Both the position numbers and the translations under genes were made by a program. Shown piece after piece: positions 54,257 through 62,473 of a stretch of 64,000 nucleotides of DNA. Positions within the stretch are counted from its first letter, which is position 1; each line of letters starts with the position of its first letter. This DNA is from CAVSJR01 sp963728285 (GTDB taxonomy: Bacteria; Actinomycetota; UBA4738; HRBIN12), in assembly GCA_963728285.1 (NCBI GenBank), contig CAVSJR010000003.1:620001-684000 (forward strand), given 5' to 3'. The notes beneath the pieces were generated by a model, which worked only from the letters and a program-made list of their open reading frames with translations, searched no databases and was not told the origin of the DNA.

Positions 54257-55255
54257 TCAGCCGAACGTGAACACGAACGCCTCCGCGCCTCGATCGAGGA
54301 ACTCGATCTCGAACAGGCGGTCGACGACCGGTCCCTGTTGCCGGATGAGCTGGTACATCCGCTGCTCGACGAGCAGCCCCGCCCCCTCGTCGTCCATGTC
54401 GCTCCCCGACGCGCCACGCGGCGGCTCCCCGTCGATCGACACCCGGAATGCGATCGACGTCGCTCCACTCACCGGCCCCATCACGAGATGGACGTCGCGC
54501 GCGTGGAAGCGGAACGAGATGCGACCGTTCGGATGGTTCAGGACGACGCTCTCGGCCTCGGCCGTCCAATCGCCGGAGAGGGCCCAATCATTCAGCCTCA
54601 GGGCGGCCGGGGCGACGTACGAGTTCTGCCGCCCCGGCGGCATCCCACCCGGCGACGCGAAGTTCCGTGTTCGCTGATGGCCGAGGTACGTCTCGGGCGA
54701 CCGGAGGTCGTCCCAGTCGGCTTCGACCTCCGGTCCGACCGGGTCGACTGCAACCAGCTCACCCGCGACACGTTCGGCCCCGGCCTCGATCAAGAGGTTC
54801 TGGATGACGGTCTCCGATCGCTCGTAGTCGCCTTCGCCGTACCGGTGGTGTCGGATGCCACCTTGGGCGTCGATGAAGTACAGGGCCGGCCAATAGTTGT
54901 TCGCGAACGCGTCCCATATCGCGTACTCATTGTCGACCGCGATCGGATACTCCACGTTCAGCTCCTCGAGGGCACGGCGAGAGTTCTCGAGCTCGTGCTC
55001 GAAGGAGAACTCGGGGGTGTGCACGCCGATGACGACGAGCCCGTGATCCCGGTACCTCTCGGCCCACGCACGGACGTACGGAAGCGTCCGGATCCAGTTG
55101 ATGCAGGTGTACGTGCAGAAGTCGACGACGACGACCCTGCCACGCAGGTCCCCCGGTTCCAGGGGTGGCGAGTTCAGCCACTCGGTCGCACCCTTCAGGG
55201 AAGGGAAACGCCCTTCCGTCGGCAGTGGCGTCGTCGGACCCGTCATCCGTTTCAT
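54257..55255 (-). CDS. TlpA/DipZ-like redoxin with carbohydrate-binding-like C-terminus
   Basis: 332 residues. The redoxin domain holds VVVVDFCTYTCINWIRTLPY, VVIGVHTPEFSFEHELENSR, YPIAVDNEYAIWDAFANNYW and ALYFIDAQGGIRHHRYGEGD. In DipZ the active site is CINC; here it is CINW, so only one Cys of that pair remains, with another Cys four residues before it. The C-terminal half (RLNDWALSGDWTAEAESVVL, SFRFHARDVHLVMGPVS) is the DipZ-type sandwich. No signal peptide is present, so it appears cytoplasmic. Confidence 0.85.
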   Translation of the reverse strand: MKRMTGPTTPLPTEGRFPSLKGATEWLNSPPLEPGDLRGRVVVVDFCTYTCINWIRTLPYVRAWAERYRDHGLVVIGVHTPEFSFEHELENSRRALEELNVEYPIAVDNEYAIWDAFANNYWPALYFIDAQGGIRHHRYGEGDYERSETVIQNLLIEAGAERVAGELVAVDPVGPEVEADWDDLRSPETYLGHQRTRNFASPGGMPPGRQNSYVAPAALRLNDWALSGDWTAEAESVVLNHPNGRISFRFHARDVHLVMGPVSGATSIAFRVSIDGEPPRGASGSDMDDEGAGLLVEQRMYQLIRQQGPVVDRLFEIEFLDRGAEAFVFTFG

Positions 55256-55429
55256 CTGCGCACCTCGCTCTCAGCTGAGAACTCTGAGCCGGATGCGCGG
55301 ACTCGGCAACACGGGTCAAGCCGGTTCTCCTAGGGGGGAGACCCGACCGCTCTGGGTGCTCGACATCGAGCTGCGTCCGAGCGAACTGGAATGCTACGGT
55401 GAGCAATCGCACGAGATTGGAGGCTCCGC

Positions 55430-56152
55430 ATGCGCGTCCGTTCGGTCTTCATTGCCGCGACTGCCGTCGTTCTCCTCGTACCGGGTCCTGCGTTCGCCGC
55501 CGCGAGGAACACACCGAACGAGTCGGCACGACAGACGAGCTGCAATCTCCCGGATTCAAATGCCGAGAGTCTCGAGCTCCTCAGCACCTACTATCAGGGG
55601 TACTGGTGGGATCACACGGACCTGACGATCGCGGTCCATGCACACCCGAACGCTAACGAGTCGAAGATCGAGGGGATCCACGACGGCATCGCGATGTGGT
55701 CCGAGGTCCTGCTCGACTGCTTCGACGGGCTCATCACCTTGACCGACATCACCGGCACGGGGAACAACGCGCATCAAGCCGCCGACATCGTCGTGCACTA
55801 CGTCCCGCACTTCGGCGGCGTCGCGCTCGCAGGTCTCGCGCTCTGCGGGCGACAGGATTGCAACAACGTCCTCGTGGGCTCGGAATTCCCGCCGAGCCTC
55901 GGCGAGGAGGGGTACACGCCGGAATACCTCGGGTGGGTGACGATGCACGAGGTCGGCCACGCGCTGGGACTCGGACACGCGACGAACCTGGAGGAGAGCA
56001 CCGACCTGATGGGCTACGGCTGGCCGGACCTCGGCGATCCCGTCGTGTCCGATTGTGACCTCGACGCCATCGCCTTCGTCTTCGCGTGGGCGATCGAAGG
56101 AGGAGATCCACACCGGCCTGGGGCGGGTCCATACGACTGTTCGCAGGACTAG
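55430..56152 (+). CDS. Secreted matrixin-like metalloprotease
   Basis: 240 residues. Signal peptide MRVRSVFIAATAVVLLVPGP. The metzincin zinc motif is HEVGHALGLGH (H173, E174, H177, H183), followed by a Met-turn TDLMGYG. Upstream LTIAVHAHPNANESKIEGIH, GIAMWSEVL and ADIVVHYVPHFGGVALAGLA match the matrixin fold. It is probably exported and degrades extracellular protein. An acidic Cys-containing tail ends the protein. GGAGG precedes the ATG at a good distance. Confidence 0.87.
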   Translation: MRVRSVFIAATAVVLLVPGPAFAAARNTPNESARQTSCNLPDSNAESLELLSTYYQGYWWDHTDLTIAVHAHPNANESKIEGIHDGIAMWSEVLLDCFDGLITLTDITGTGNNAHQAADIVVHYVPHFGGVALAGLALCGRQDCNNVLVGSEFPPSLGEEGYTPEYLGWVTMHEVGHALGLGHATNLEESTDLMGYGWPDLGDPVVSDCDLDAIAFVFAWAIEGGDPHRPGAGPYDCSQD

Positions 56153-56288
56153 GCCCGGCGAACCGCGTTCTTTCTGATCGGTCGCTCGAAGCCATCTCGC
56201 CATATGGGTGTCTCCCCGGTGGTTTGGTTGTCATGTGCGAGTGGGACCAACATCCGGTGGACCGACGACGTGATCGGAGGCTGCGTCG

Positions 56289-56660
56289 ATGACTGCATGG
56301 AAGGATGAGGAGCTGACCGATATCGGGGGAGCGGACGAGCTCCGGATCGCGCCCCAGCGGCGCGACGGCTCGCTCCAGCGCCCCCGGATCATCTGGGTCG
56401 TCCGCCACGGCGACGACGTCTACGTCCGATCCGTGAACGGGCCGGACGGGGCCTGGTTCCGCGGCGTGCAGGCGAGGCATGCAGGTCACATCTCGGCTGG
56501 GGGCGTCGATGCGGACGTCGTCCTCGAGGATGCGGATCACGGCCTGGACGACGAGATCGACGAGGAGTACCGGCGCAAGTACGGGCGAACCTCCACGGCC
56601 GTCGACCACATCACGAGCCCAGAGGCACGATCCACGACGATCCGGGTCCTGCCGAGCTAG
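56289..56660 (+). CDS. DUF2255 family protein
   Basis: 123 residues beginning MTAWKDEELTDIGGADELRI, then RPRIIWVVRHGDDVYVRSVN, GPDGAWFRGVQARHAGHISA and DEIDEEYRRKYGRTSTAVDH. This is the DUF2255 pattern, a split-barrel-like small protein often near flavin or F420 enzymes. Function unknown. GGAGG precedes the ATG. It stands alone, converging on the DinB-like gene. Confidence 0.85.
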   Translation: MTAWKDEELTDIGGADELRIAPQRRDGSLQRPRIIWVVRHGDDVYVRSVNGPDGAWFRGVQARHAGHISAGGVDADVVLEDADHGLDDEIDEEYRRKYGRTSTAVDHITSPEARSTTIRVLPS

Positions 56661-56715
56661 GGGCAACGATGCAGAACCTCGCAGGCTCCCTCCGCCTGCT
56701 CTGGGTGCGGCCTCG

Positions 56716-57195
56716 CTAGCCGTTCACGACGCGCGCGATCTGCTTGACGTGCAACCGTTCATGCCGGGCGATCGCGTCGGCTTCCGAGAGCACGGTCCGC
56801 TCGATGGGCTTTCCCGCCCCCGTGAACGTCCCACCACGCTCCCAGTCCTCGGGCGACAGGGCCTCGAGGAGCGCCAGGAGCTCGGTGCGTTGCCGGGTAT
56901 AGGCCCGCAACGACGGACGGAACGCGCGGTCGAGGTAGTCCGTGTCCCGGATCCACGTCCTCGGGTTGATCGCTCGGATGGTCGGATGGTCCTCGCGGAC
57001 CATGGTCACGATGCTGCCGCCCCACACGTCGGCGCACGCGCGGAGGTGAGCGAGCACATCGTTCGCGGACCACTCGTCGTTCGGGGCCGCGCGTAATCGA
57101 GGGGGTGCCAGGCCGGCGGTCAGCGCGGCGATGCGCCGCGGCGATTCGGTAAGCAGGGTCAGGATCTGCTCGATCGGCAGCATCTTCTTGGGCAC
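56716..57195 (-). CDS. DinB-like / mycothiol-type helical bundle protein
   Basis: 159 residues from GTG 57195. Metal-ligand-type histidines occur in SANDVLAHLRACADVWGG and DAIARHERLHVKQIARVV, the four-helix bundle layout of DinB/YfiT/maleylpyruvate isomerase-like proteins. Members may be metal-dependent thiol S-transferases; the substrate is unknown. The last helix ends near the stop as is usual. Confidence 0.8.
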   Translation of the reverse strand: MPKKMLPIEQILTLLTESPRRIAALTAGLAPPRLRAAPNDEWSANDVLAHLRACADVWGGSIVTMVREDHPTIRAINPRTWIRDTDYLDRAFRPSLRAYTRQRTELLALLEALSPEDWERGGTFTGAGKPIERTVLSEADAIARHERLHVKQIARVVNG

Positions 57196-57284
57196 GGGAC
57201 GTCACTCTCTCACGCGGACCAACGAATCCGCCGTCCCAGCGTGCCAGCGTGCCCTGCTGGTCCGCGTGATCAGCCTCGGCTGAG

Positions 57285-57896
57285 TCAGTCCAGCGCGAAC
57301 GATCCGGTGACGATCTCGCCCGCCGGCTCGTACGTACCGATCACGACCCCCGTGGTGGAGACCTTGCTGTCGACGAGCTTCAGCCCCGAGGGGATGGTGC
57401 CCTCCGCGAACAGGCGCTTTCCCGACCCGATGACGAGGGGGAAGACCCACAGGCGGTACTCGTCGACGAGGTTGTGGCGCATGAGCGTCTGGATCAGGTT
57501 CCCGCTGCCGTGGACCTGCAGCTCCGGCCCATCCTCCTTCTTGAGCGCCGCGATGCCTTCGGCCGCGTCTCCCTCGATCAGGACCGACTTGCTCCACTCC
57601 AGCGTGGGACGACTCCGCGACGCGACGTACTTGGTGGCGTCGTTCAGGGGCTTGGCGCCGGCCTCGTCCGTGGCGTGCGGCCAATATGCGGCGAAGATGT
57701 CGTAGGTGGTGCGTCCGAGAACGAGGTCGAACGGCGTGCTCATCGCCTCGCCCATGACCTGACCCATCTGGTCGTCCCAGTAGTTCACCGACCAGCCACC
57801 GAGCGCGAAGCCGCCGCTGTCGTCCTCTTCGGGTCCGCCCGGAGCCTGCATGACGCCGTCGAGCGTCAGGAAGGTGTTCACGATCAGCTTTCTCAT
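57285..57896 (-). CDS. Dihydrofolate reductase-like (RibD C-terminal) protein
   Basis: 203 residues: MRKLIVNTFLTLDGVMQAPG, DLVLGRTTYDIFAAYWPH, KYVASRSRPTLEWSKSVLI, GPELQVHGSGNLIQTLMRHN and EYRLWVFPLVIGSGKRLFAE. This is the YyaP/DfrA-like branch of the RibD-C fold; NADPH binding is expected, the reaction is unknown. AAAGGA precedes the ATG with good spacing. Confidence 0.88.
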   Translation of the reverse strand: MRKLIVNTFLTLDGVMQAPGGPEEDDSGGFALGGWSVNYWDDQMGQVMGEAMSTPFDLVLGRTTYDIFAAYWPHATDEAGAKPLNDATKYVASRSRPTLEWSKSVLIEGDAAEGIAALKKEDGPELQVHGSGNLIQTLMRHNLVDEYRLWVFPLVIGSGKRLFAEGTIPSGLKLVDSKVSTTGVVIGTYEPAGEIVTGSFALD

Positions 57897-58005
57897 CTCT
57901 CGTGTCCTTTCGATCGGATCCCAGTCATCAGCGAGCCCACCGCAGCATAAGACCGCCCAGCGGAGCGAAACTCATCGCGCGCCCCATCTCCGGACTGCCA
58001 CTACC

Positions 58006-59220
58006 ATGCGGTGGATCGTGGGCGGATTCACGCGGGAAGCTCTTGCCGAGCGAGCGGGGGTTCACGTCGGCTACGTGGATCGGTTGATCGAGCTCGGCAT
58101 CCTTGCCCCACCTGAGGCCGGCTCGCTGTTCTCGGAGGGTGACGTTCGGAGATCCCGCCTGGTCCGGGGCCTGGAGGAGGGGGGACTGCCGCTCGAGGGG
58201 ATCGGCACCGCCGTCCGAAACGGCGATCTTTCCTTCCGATTCCTGGATCTCCCCAGCTGGGACTGGTACGGCGGGTTCGTCGGAAAGACCTATCGTGAGC
58301 TCAGCGCGGAGACCGGGGTGGACCTGGAGCTGCTGCAGGTCATTCGCGAGTCGATGGGATCTGCTCGTCCGGAGCCGGAGGATTCCGTCCACGAGGAAGA
58401 GCTCGACCTCATCCCCGTGATGAAGGTTGTTCTTGAGGCCGGCGCCGACACGGTCGCGATTGAGCGGCTGGTTCGTGTGTGGGGCGAGAGCATGCGCCGC
58501 ATCACCGAGTCGGCGGCGACCTTCTACCACGCGCAGATCGAGGCTCCGCTCCTCCGGTCGGGGATGAGCGAGGCCCAGGTGATGCTCGTGGCCAACGAGG
58601 CCGTCGCTGCGGGCATTCCCCACCTCGACCGAGCGATCGTCGCCATGTACCACGCCCACTCCGAGCACACCTGGATGTCGAATGTGGTCGAGGCGGTGGA
58701 GGCCACCTTGGAGAAGGCGGGCCTGCATCACACGGTGGCCGAGCCGCCCGCGATGTGCTTCCTCGACCTCTCGGGCTACACGCGACTGACCGAGGAGCGT
58801 GGCGACGAGGCTGCGGCAGCGATTGCGGCGACCCTCGGGCAGTTGGTCCAGCTGACCGCCCAGCGCCGCGGGGGTCGAGCGGTCAAGTGGCTGGGCGATG
58901 GGGTGATGCTCTATTTCCCGGAACCCGCTGCGGCCGTCCTCTCAGCGCTGGAGTTGGCCGATGGCGTGCCGGCCGCCGGCCTGCCGCCCGCGCATACGGG
59001 CATCGATGCCGGCCCGGTGATCCTCCAGGACGGCGACTACTTCGGCAGGACGGTCAACACGGCCGCGAGGATCGCCGCTCACGCCGGGTCCGGGCAGGTC
59101 TTGGTCAGTGACGGCGTCGTACGATCCGCGCGCGACCCGGCGATACGGTTCGTCGACATCGGACTGGTTGAGTTGGAGGGCTTGCCGCATCCCGTCCGAC
59201 TGCACGAGGCCAGCCGCTGA
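58006..59220 (+). CDS. MerR-like HTH fused to class III adenylate/guanylate cyclase
   Basis: 404 residues. Residues 1-70 resemble a MerR winged helix: FTREALAERAGVHVGYVDRL, IELGILAPPEAGSLFSEGDV, RLVRGLEEGGLPLEGIGTAV. A helical middle domain follows (about 100-240). The C-terminal cyclase has metal Asp in MCFLDLSGYTRLTEERG, the second in KWLGDGVMLYF and the Asn/Arg pair in GRTVNTAARIAAHAGSGQVL. The purine-selecting residues are not clear, so cAMP or cGMP is open. It would couple DNA or ligand sensing to nucleotide signalling. No ribosome site precedes ATG 58006. Confidence 0.87.
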   Translation: MRWIVGGFTREALAERAGVHVGYVDRLIELGILAPPEAGSLFSEGDVRRSRLVRGLEEGGLPLEGIGTAVRNGDLSFRFLDLPSWDWYGGFVGKTYRELSAETGVDLELLQVIRESMGSARPEPEDSVHEEELDLIPVMKVVLEAGADTVAIERLVRVWGESMRRITESAATFYHAQIEAPLLRSGMSEAQVMLVANEAVAAGIPHLDRAIVAMYHAHSEHTWMSNVVEAVEATLEKAGLHHTVAEPPAMCFLDLSGYTRLTEERGDEAAAAIAATLGQLVQLTAQRRGGRAVKWLGDGVMLYFPEPAAAVLSALELADGVPAAGLPPAHTGIDAGPVILQDGDYFGRTVNTAARIAAHAGSGQVLVSDGVVRSARDPAIRFVDIGLVELEGLPHPVRLHEASR

Positions 59221-59264
59221 CGACGCGTTGCGCGTATCCGGGAGACCGAACCGAAGCCCAGCAG

Positions 59265-59650
59265 TCAGATCGCGGTCTCCCAGAGGCCCATCGTGTTGCC
59301 TTCGCTGTCCTTGAAGTAGGCAAAGGCCCCCATGTCCGGGATCGGCGTCCGGGGAGTGATGGTGCTGCCGCCGCTGGCCTCCACTTTCTTCAGGGCGTCG
59401 TCGATCGAGTCGACGCCGATCGTGATCACGGGCGAAGGCGTCTCGGATGCGCGCTTCATGATGCCGCCGTTGATCGCGCCGGGTTCCTTCGGCCGCATCT
59501 GGTCGTCGATCGCGACCGTCGTGGCCGTCGTGTAGATGTTGCCGCCCCCCATGTCGTTGTCGTTCAGTCCCAGTCGAATGCCGAGGCATAGAACTCCTTC
59601 GCCCGCCCCTCGTCGTCCACTGGGATCTCGAAGTGCACGACCTTGTCCAT
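59265..59650 (-). CDS. VOC (glyoxalase-fold) protein (frame change near 59566)
   Basis: From ATG 59650: MDKVVHFEIPVDDEGRAKEF, YASAFDW, after which the frame changes to LNDNDMGGGNIYTTATTVAI, then EPGAINGGIMKRA, VITIGVDSIDDALKKVEASG and FAYFKDSEGNTMGLWETAI. These are two beta-alpha-beta units of the VOC fold. One missing G near 59566 explains the break. Restored length is about 128 residues; substrate unknown. Confidence 0.83.
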
Positions 59651-59952
59651 GCCGACCTCCTCCCCTTGGACCTCCTAATCTAGCGCGATCGGGAAGAAAA
59701 GGTATGGGTCCCTGCGGCCGCTGGATGACGGGGGGGCTCCTGCCATGCTGGCTGGCATGGGCGGGCCGCGAGGCGGCGGTTCGACAACGCTGATGAATCC
59801 GTGGGTTGCCGCCGCCGCGCCGATATCGGTCAGTGGCCCTCAGGACCGTTCATTGGTGCTGTGAAACCCGAGTCCAAACCAAGCAGAACCGGCAGTGTCG
59901 CTCGGGGCGCAGCCCTCGAGCGATGCCGGTTCCGCGGGAGTGTCGAATCTGG
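59651..59952. other. Intergenic, no clear gene
   Basis: About 300 bases upstream of the VOC gene and beyond the tiny ORF at 59953. I see no coding frame with a family match. A perfect 6-bp inverted repeat CCATGC/GCATGG (59743-59748, 59755-59760) could be an operator or chance. Confidence 0.35.
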
Positions 59953-60045
59953 CTACTTGGGGTGCTTGTTTCCGGCACCCAGGGCGAACACGAGCAGCGA
60001 CACGACCGTGCCGCTGTAGACGACCCGAAGGATCAGCTTCTTCAA
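59953..60045 (-). CDS. 30-residue membrane peptide with strong ribosome site
   Basis: A TTG at 60045 opens 30 codons: MKKLILRVVYSGTVVSLLVF, then ALGAGNKHPK and TAG. It is one basic-flanked transmembrane helix. AGGAGGTG lies eight bases before the TTG, a better site than most genes in this window have. A GTG within that site opens a different longer frame (93 residues), but that product is low-complexity Arg-rich. I favour the small peptide; I do not recognise it. Confidence 0.4.
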   Translation of the reverse strand: MKKLILRVVYSGTVVSLLVFALGAGNKHPK

Positions 60046-60212
60046 CGGTGTTCACCTCCTCTCCGGAATGCCCGACGCGGTAGGCCACCAGAGCGAGCCC
60101 CGTCTGGAGGACATTCCTCATGAAGCATCGGCCGGATGCCGCCCGACTTGAGCGAGAGGTCCGCTTGGGAAGGGACGTCCGGTGAGGGGATGCCCTGGAC
60201 CGATCGGCGCGG

Positions 60213-61031
60213 CTAGTCGACGAACGGCCCGTTGAACACCGGCTCCTCCCCGTACGGCTTCCCTGCCATGAGCATGTACCGAGTGCCGGGAGCGGCGTCC
60301 GTGACCGTGAATTCGTCTCCTGGACCCATGAGGACCAGTTGGGGAGGCCTGGCCGGGCGCAGGTTCGCCCCGAAGATACCCTCGCCCTCGAGCAGGTAGG
60401 CGAACCCCTGGAACTCGGGCGGCACCGGTGTCGTGAGCTGCCCGCCCTCGGGGAGTTCGACGTCGAGGATCAGCGCCGGCGTGCCCAGGTGCACGGGAGA
60501 GCCCTCACCGACCAGGACACGAACGATCGCATCGCCTTCCCGTCGCACCGGGATCTCTTCCGGCCGCACGACCTGCGCGCTCGGTTCGACGTCCTTGTCC
60601 TTCCGGGCCAGGTTCACCCAGAACAGCACGCTGCGGAACTCCGTGTCGCCGTGGCCCTCCTCGACCTCGTCGGCTCCCACCGCCTCGGCGTGCCACGCGC
60701 CTCGTCCCGTCCTGAGCGCGAGGAGCGACCCCTCGGACAGCCGAGCCCGCTCCACGGACCCACCCGGCCCCGTGGTGTGGCCGGTGCTGGCCGAGCCCTG
60801 CAGCACATACCAGAGGTTGTCGAACCCTCGGTGCGGATGCTTGGTGTCTTTGCCCGACATCTCGGAGAGGCGGAACCGGCCTTCGTGCACCAGGATGAAG
60901 GGGTCGGTCCGTTCGTAGGGGGCCCCGCGGGAGGGCACCGCCTCCAGGACCGGCACGCCCATCATCCGGATCAGCGCGGCGTCCTCCACGAGCAACGCGT
61001 CGCGCTCCGTTTCCTCGATCTCTTGTCTCAT
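60213..61031 (-). CDS. Pirin family cupin protein
   Basis: 272 residues from ATG 61031 (ATG 61040 is possible). The pirin iron-site motifs are GKDTKHPHRGFDNLWYVLQG and GRGAWHAEAV, with DPFILVHEGRF upstream; the C-terminal cupin ends AGKPYGEEPVFNGPFVD, the family hallmark. Pirins include quercetinase and redox-sensor types. AAGGAG precedes the start region. It is on the minus strand, divergent from the next gene. Confidence 0.9.
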   Translation of the reverse strand: MRQEIEETERDALLVEDAALIRMMGVPVLEAVPSRGAPYERTDPFILVHEGRFRLSEMSGKDTKHPHRGFDNLWYVLQGSASTGHTTGPGGSVERARLSEGSLLALRTGRGAWHAEAVGADEVEEGHGDTEFRSVLFWVNLARKDKDVEPSAQVVRPEEIPVRREGDAIVRVLVGEGSPVHLGTPALILDVELPEGGQLTTPVPPEFQGFAYLLEGEGIFGANLRPARPPQLVLMGPGDEFTVTDAAPGTRYMLMAGKPYGEEPVFNGPFVD

Positions 61032-61220
61032 GCTCCTCATCTCCTTCCCTGCCTCTTGCGCAACCGCCTGTCGCGAGTTCTATTCCGTCTGCGGCCTTCT
61101 CAGCCCACCCGAACTGGCTGTCGGCCGTCGCGCCCGCCGGATCGGCCGCTGCTCGAGGCCGCCGCGCAGCGTCGTGCTTCACTCGATGACGGTCGGAGGG
61201 CGTGGCGCTACGCTCGCCCG

Positions 61221-61856
61221 ATGGCCGACTGGTCGACGGCTGCATCGCTCGCCACCGCGCTGGGAACGCTCGTGCTCGCGTTCGCGACGTTCGTGGCGGT
61301 TCGAGCCGCCAACCGCGCCGCCCGTGTCGCTGAGTACTCCATGCAGATCGGCATCCGGCCGCTGCTCATGCCGTCGCGGCTCGAGGATCCCATCCAGAAG
61401 ATCATGTGGGGAGACGAGCACTGGGCCCGGCTCTCCGGCGGCGGCGCCATCGTGGAGGAGGTCGATGGCAACGTCTACCTGGCGATGTCGCTGCGCAACT
61501 CGGGATCGGGCATCGCCGTGATCCAGGGATGGCACGTCGTGGCGGATCTGCGCGACCCTCATTCCCACGCCGAGCCCGGCGAGTTCCGGCAGCAGCTCCG
61601 GGATCTCTACATCGCCGGCAACGACATCGGCTTTTGGCAGGCGGCGGTCCGCGATCGCGACGATCCCGAGTACGAGAGCCTCCTCGAGGCGGCGCGGACA
61701 TCCCGCATGTTCGGGATGGAGCTCCTGTACTCCGACCATGAGGGCGGGCAGCATGCGATCGGCCGGTTCGCGCTCGCGCCGATCGCAGACTCCCGATGGC
61801 TGTGTTCGGTCGTCAGGCATTGGAACCTGGACCGTCCCAATCCACGGGACCGGTAG
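61221..61856 (+). CDS. Membrane-anchored protein of unknown function
   Basis: 211 residues from ATG 61221. One N-terminal transmembrane helix (ASLATALGTLVLAFATFVAV) is followed by a short basic coiled stretch and a soluble domain with YLAMSLRNSGSGIAVIQGWH, FRQQLRDLYIAGNDIGFWQA and MFGMELLYSDHEGGQHAIGR. The beta-sandwich-like domain of such proteins is found in many bacteria without known function. The tail (RHWNLDRPNPRDR) is basic. No neighbours suggest a role. Confidence 0.75.
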   Translation: MADWSTAASLATALGTLVLAFATFVAVRAANRAARVAEYSMQIGIRPLLMPSRLEDPIQKIMWGDEHWARLSGGGAIVEEVDGNVYLAMSLRNSGSGIAVIQGWHVVADLRDPHSHAEPGEFRQQLRDLYIAGNDIGFWQAAVRDRDDPEYESLLEAARTSRMFGMELLYSDHEGGQHAIGRFALAPIADSRWLCSVVRHWNLDRPNPRDR

Positions 61857-61919
61857 GACGCCGCCAACGGGCGAGCAGGCAGCGAAGCACCTGGAGCTCG
61901 CCCGGCGCCTCGACGGGAA

Positions 61920-62273
61920 CTACATCGGGCTGACGAGCTGGAAGTAGTTGTCGTCCGGGTCCGAGAACGTCGCGATCCACATCTCCGCGCCCTCATCCGG
62001 GCGATAGGGCTCCTGGACCACCGTCGCCCCGGCGGCTTGAAGCCGTGCGAAGTCGCCCTTCACGTCCGTGCTCTCGATGTTCCAGATCAGCCGGCCCGGC
62101 TGGGCGTTCTTGCCCTTGACCTGGTCGTGCGGCCCCACGGTGATCCCTCCCGCCCCGATGAGCCAACCCGTGTAGCCGCCTTCGTCCCAGCCGGGGGCGC
62201 CGAAGAGCTTGGTGTAGTAGTCGGCCAGGCGCTTCGGGTCCTCGGATCCGATCAAGATGCTGTTCAGGTTCAC
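61920..62273 (-). CDS. VOC family (glyoxalase-like) protein
   Basis: 117 residues from GTG 62273 with GGGGAGG upstream. Features: LNSILIGSEDPKRLADYYTK, GGYTGWLIGAGGITVGPHDQ, KGDFARLQAAGATVVQEPYR and FSDPDDNYFQLVSPM. Two VOC half-sites are complete. It is a different subgroup from the VOC protein at 59.3 kb. Substrate unknown. Confidence 0.87.
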   Translation of the reverse strand: MNLNSILIGSEDPKRLADYYTKLFGAPGWDEGGYTGWLIGAGGITVGPHDQVKGKNAQPGRLIWNIESTDVKGDFARLQAAGATVVQEPYRPDEGAEMWIATFSDPDDNYFQLVSPM

Positions 62274-62473
62274 GTCGCCTCCCCTTGTGGTCTCCAAAAC
62301 CAGCCTGCTCAGGACCTTGCGTATGCGATCAGTCCGTTCCCCCCTTCGATCGCCTCACGTCATTGGGACCGCCTTGGAGTTCAAAACTCATCGCTATCGC
62401 TCGTCCCACGTGCGAGTGCAGTTCGCCGCCGTGATCCCATCACATCACGTCCGCGTGGGCGGCGACGCGGCGT

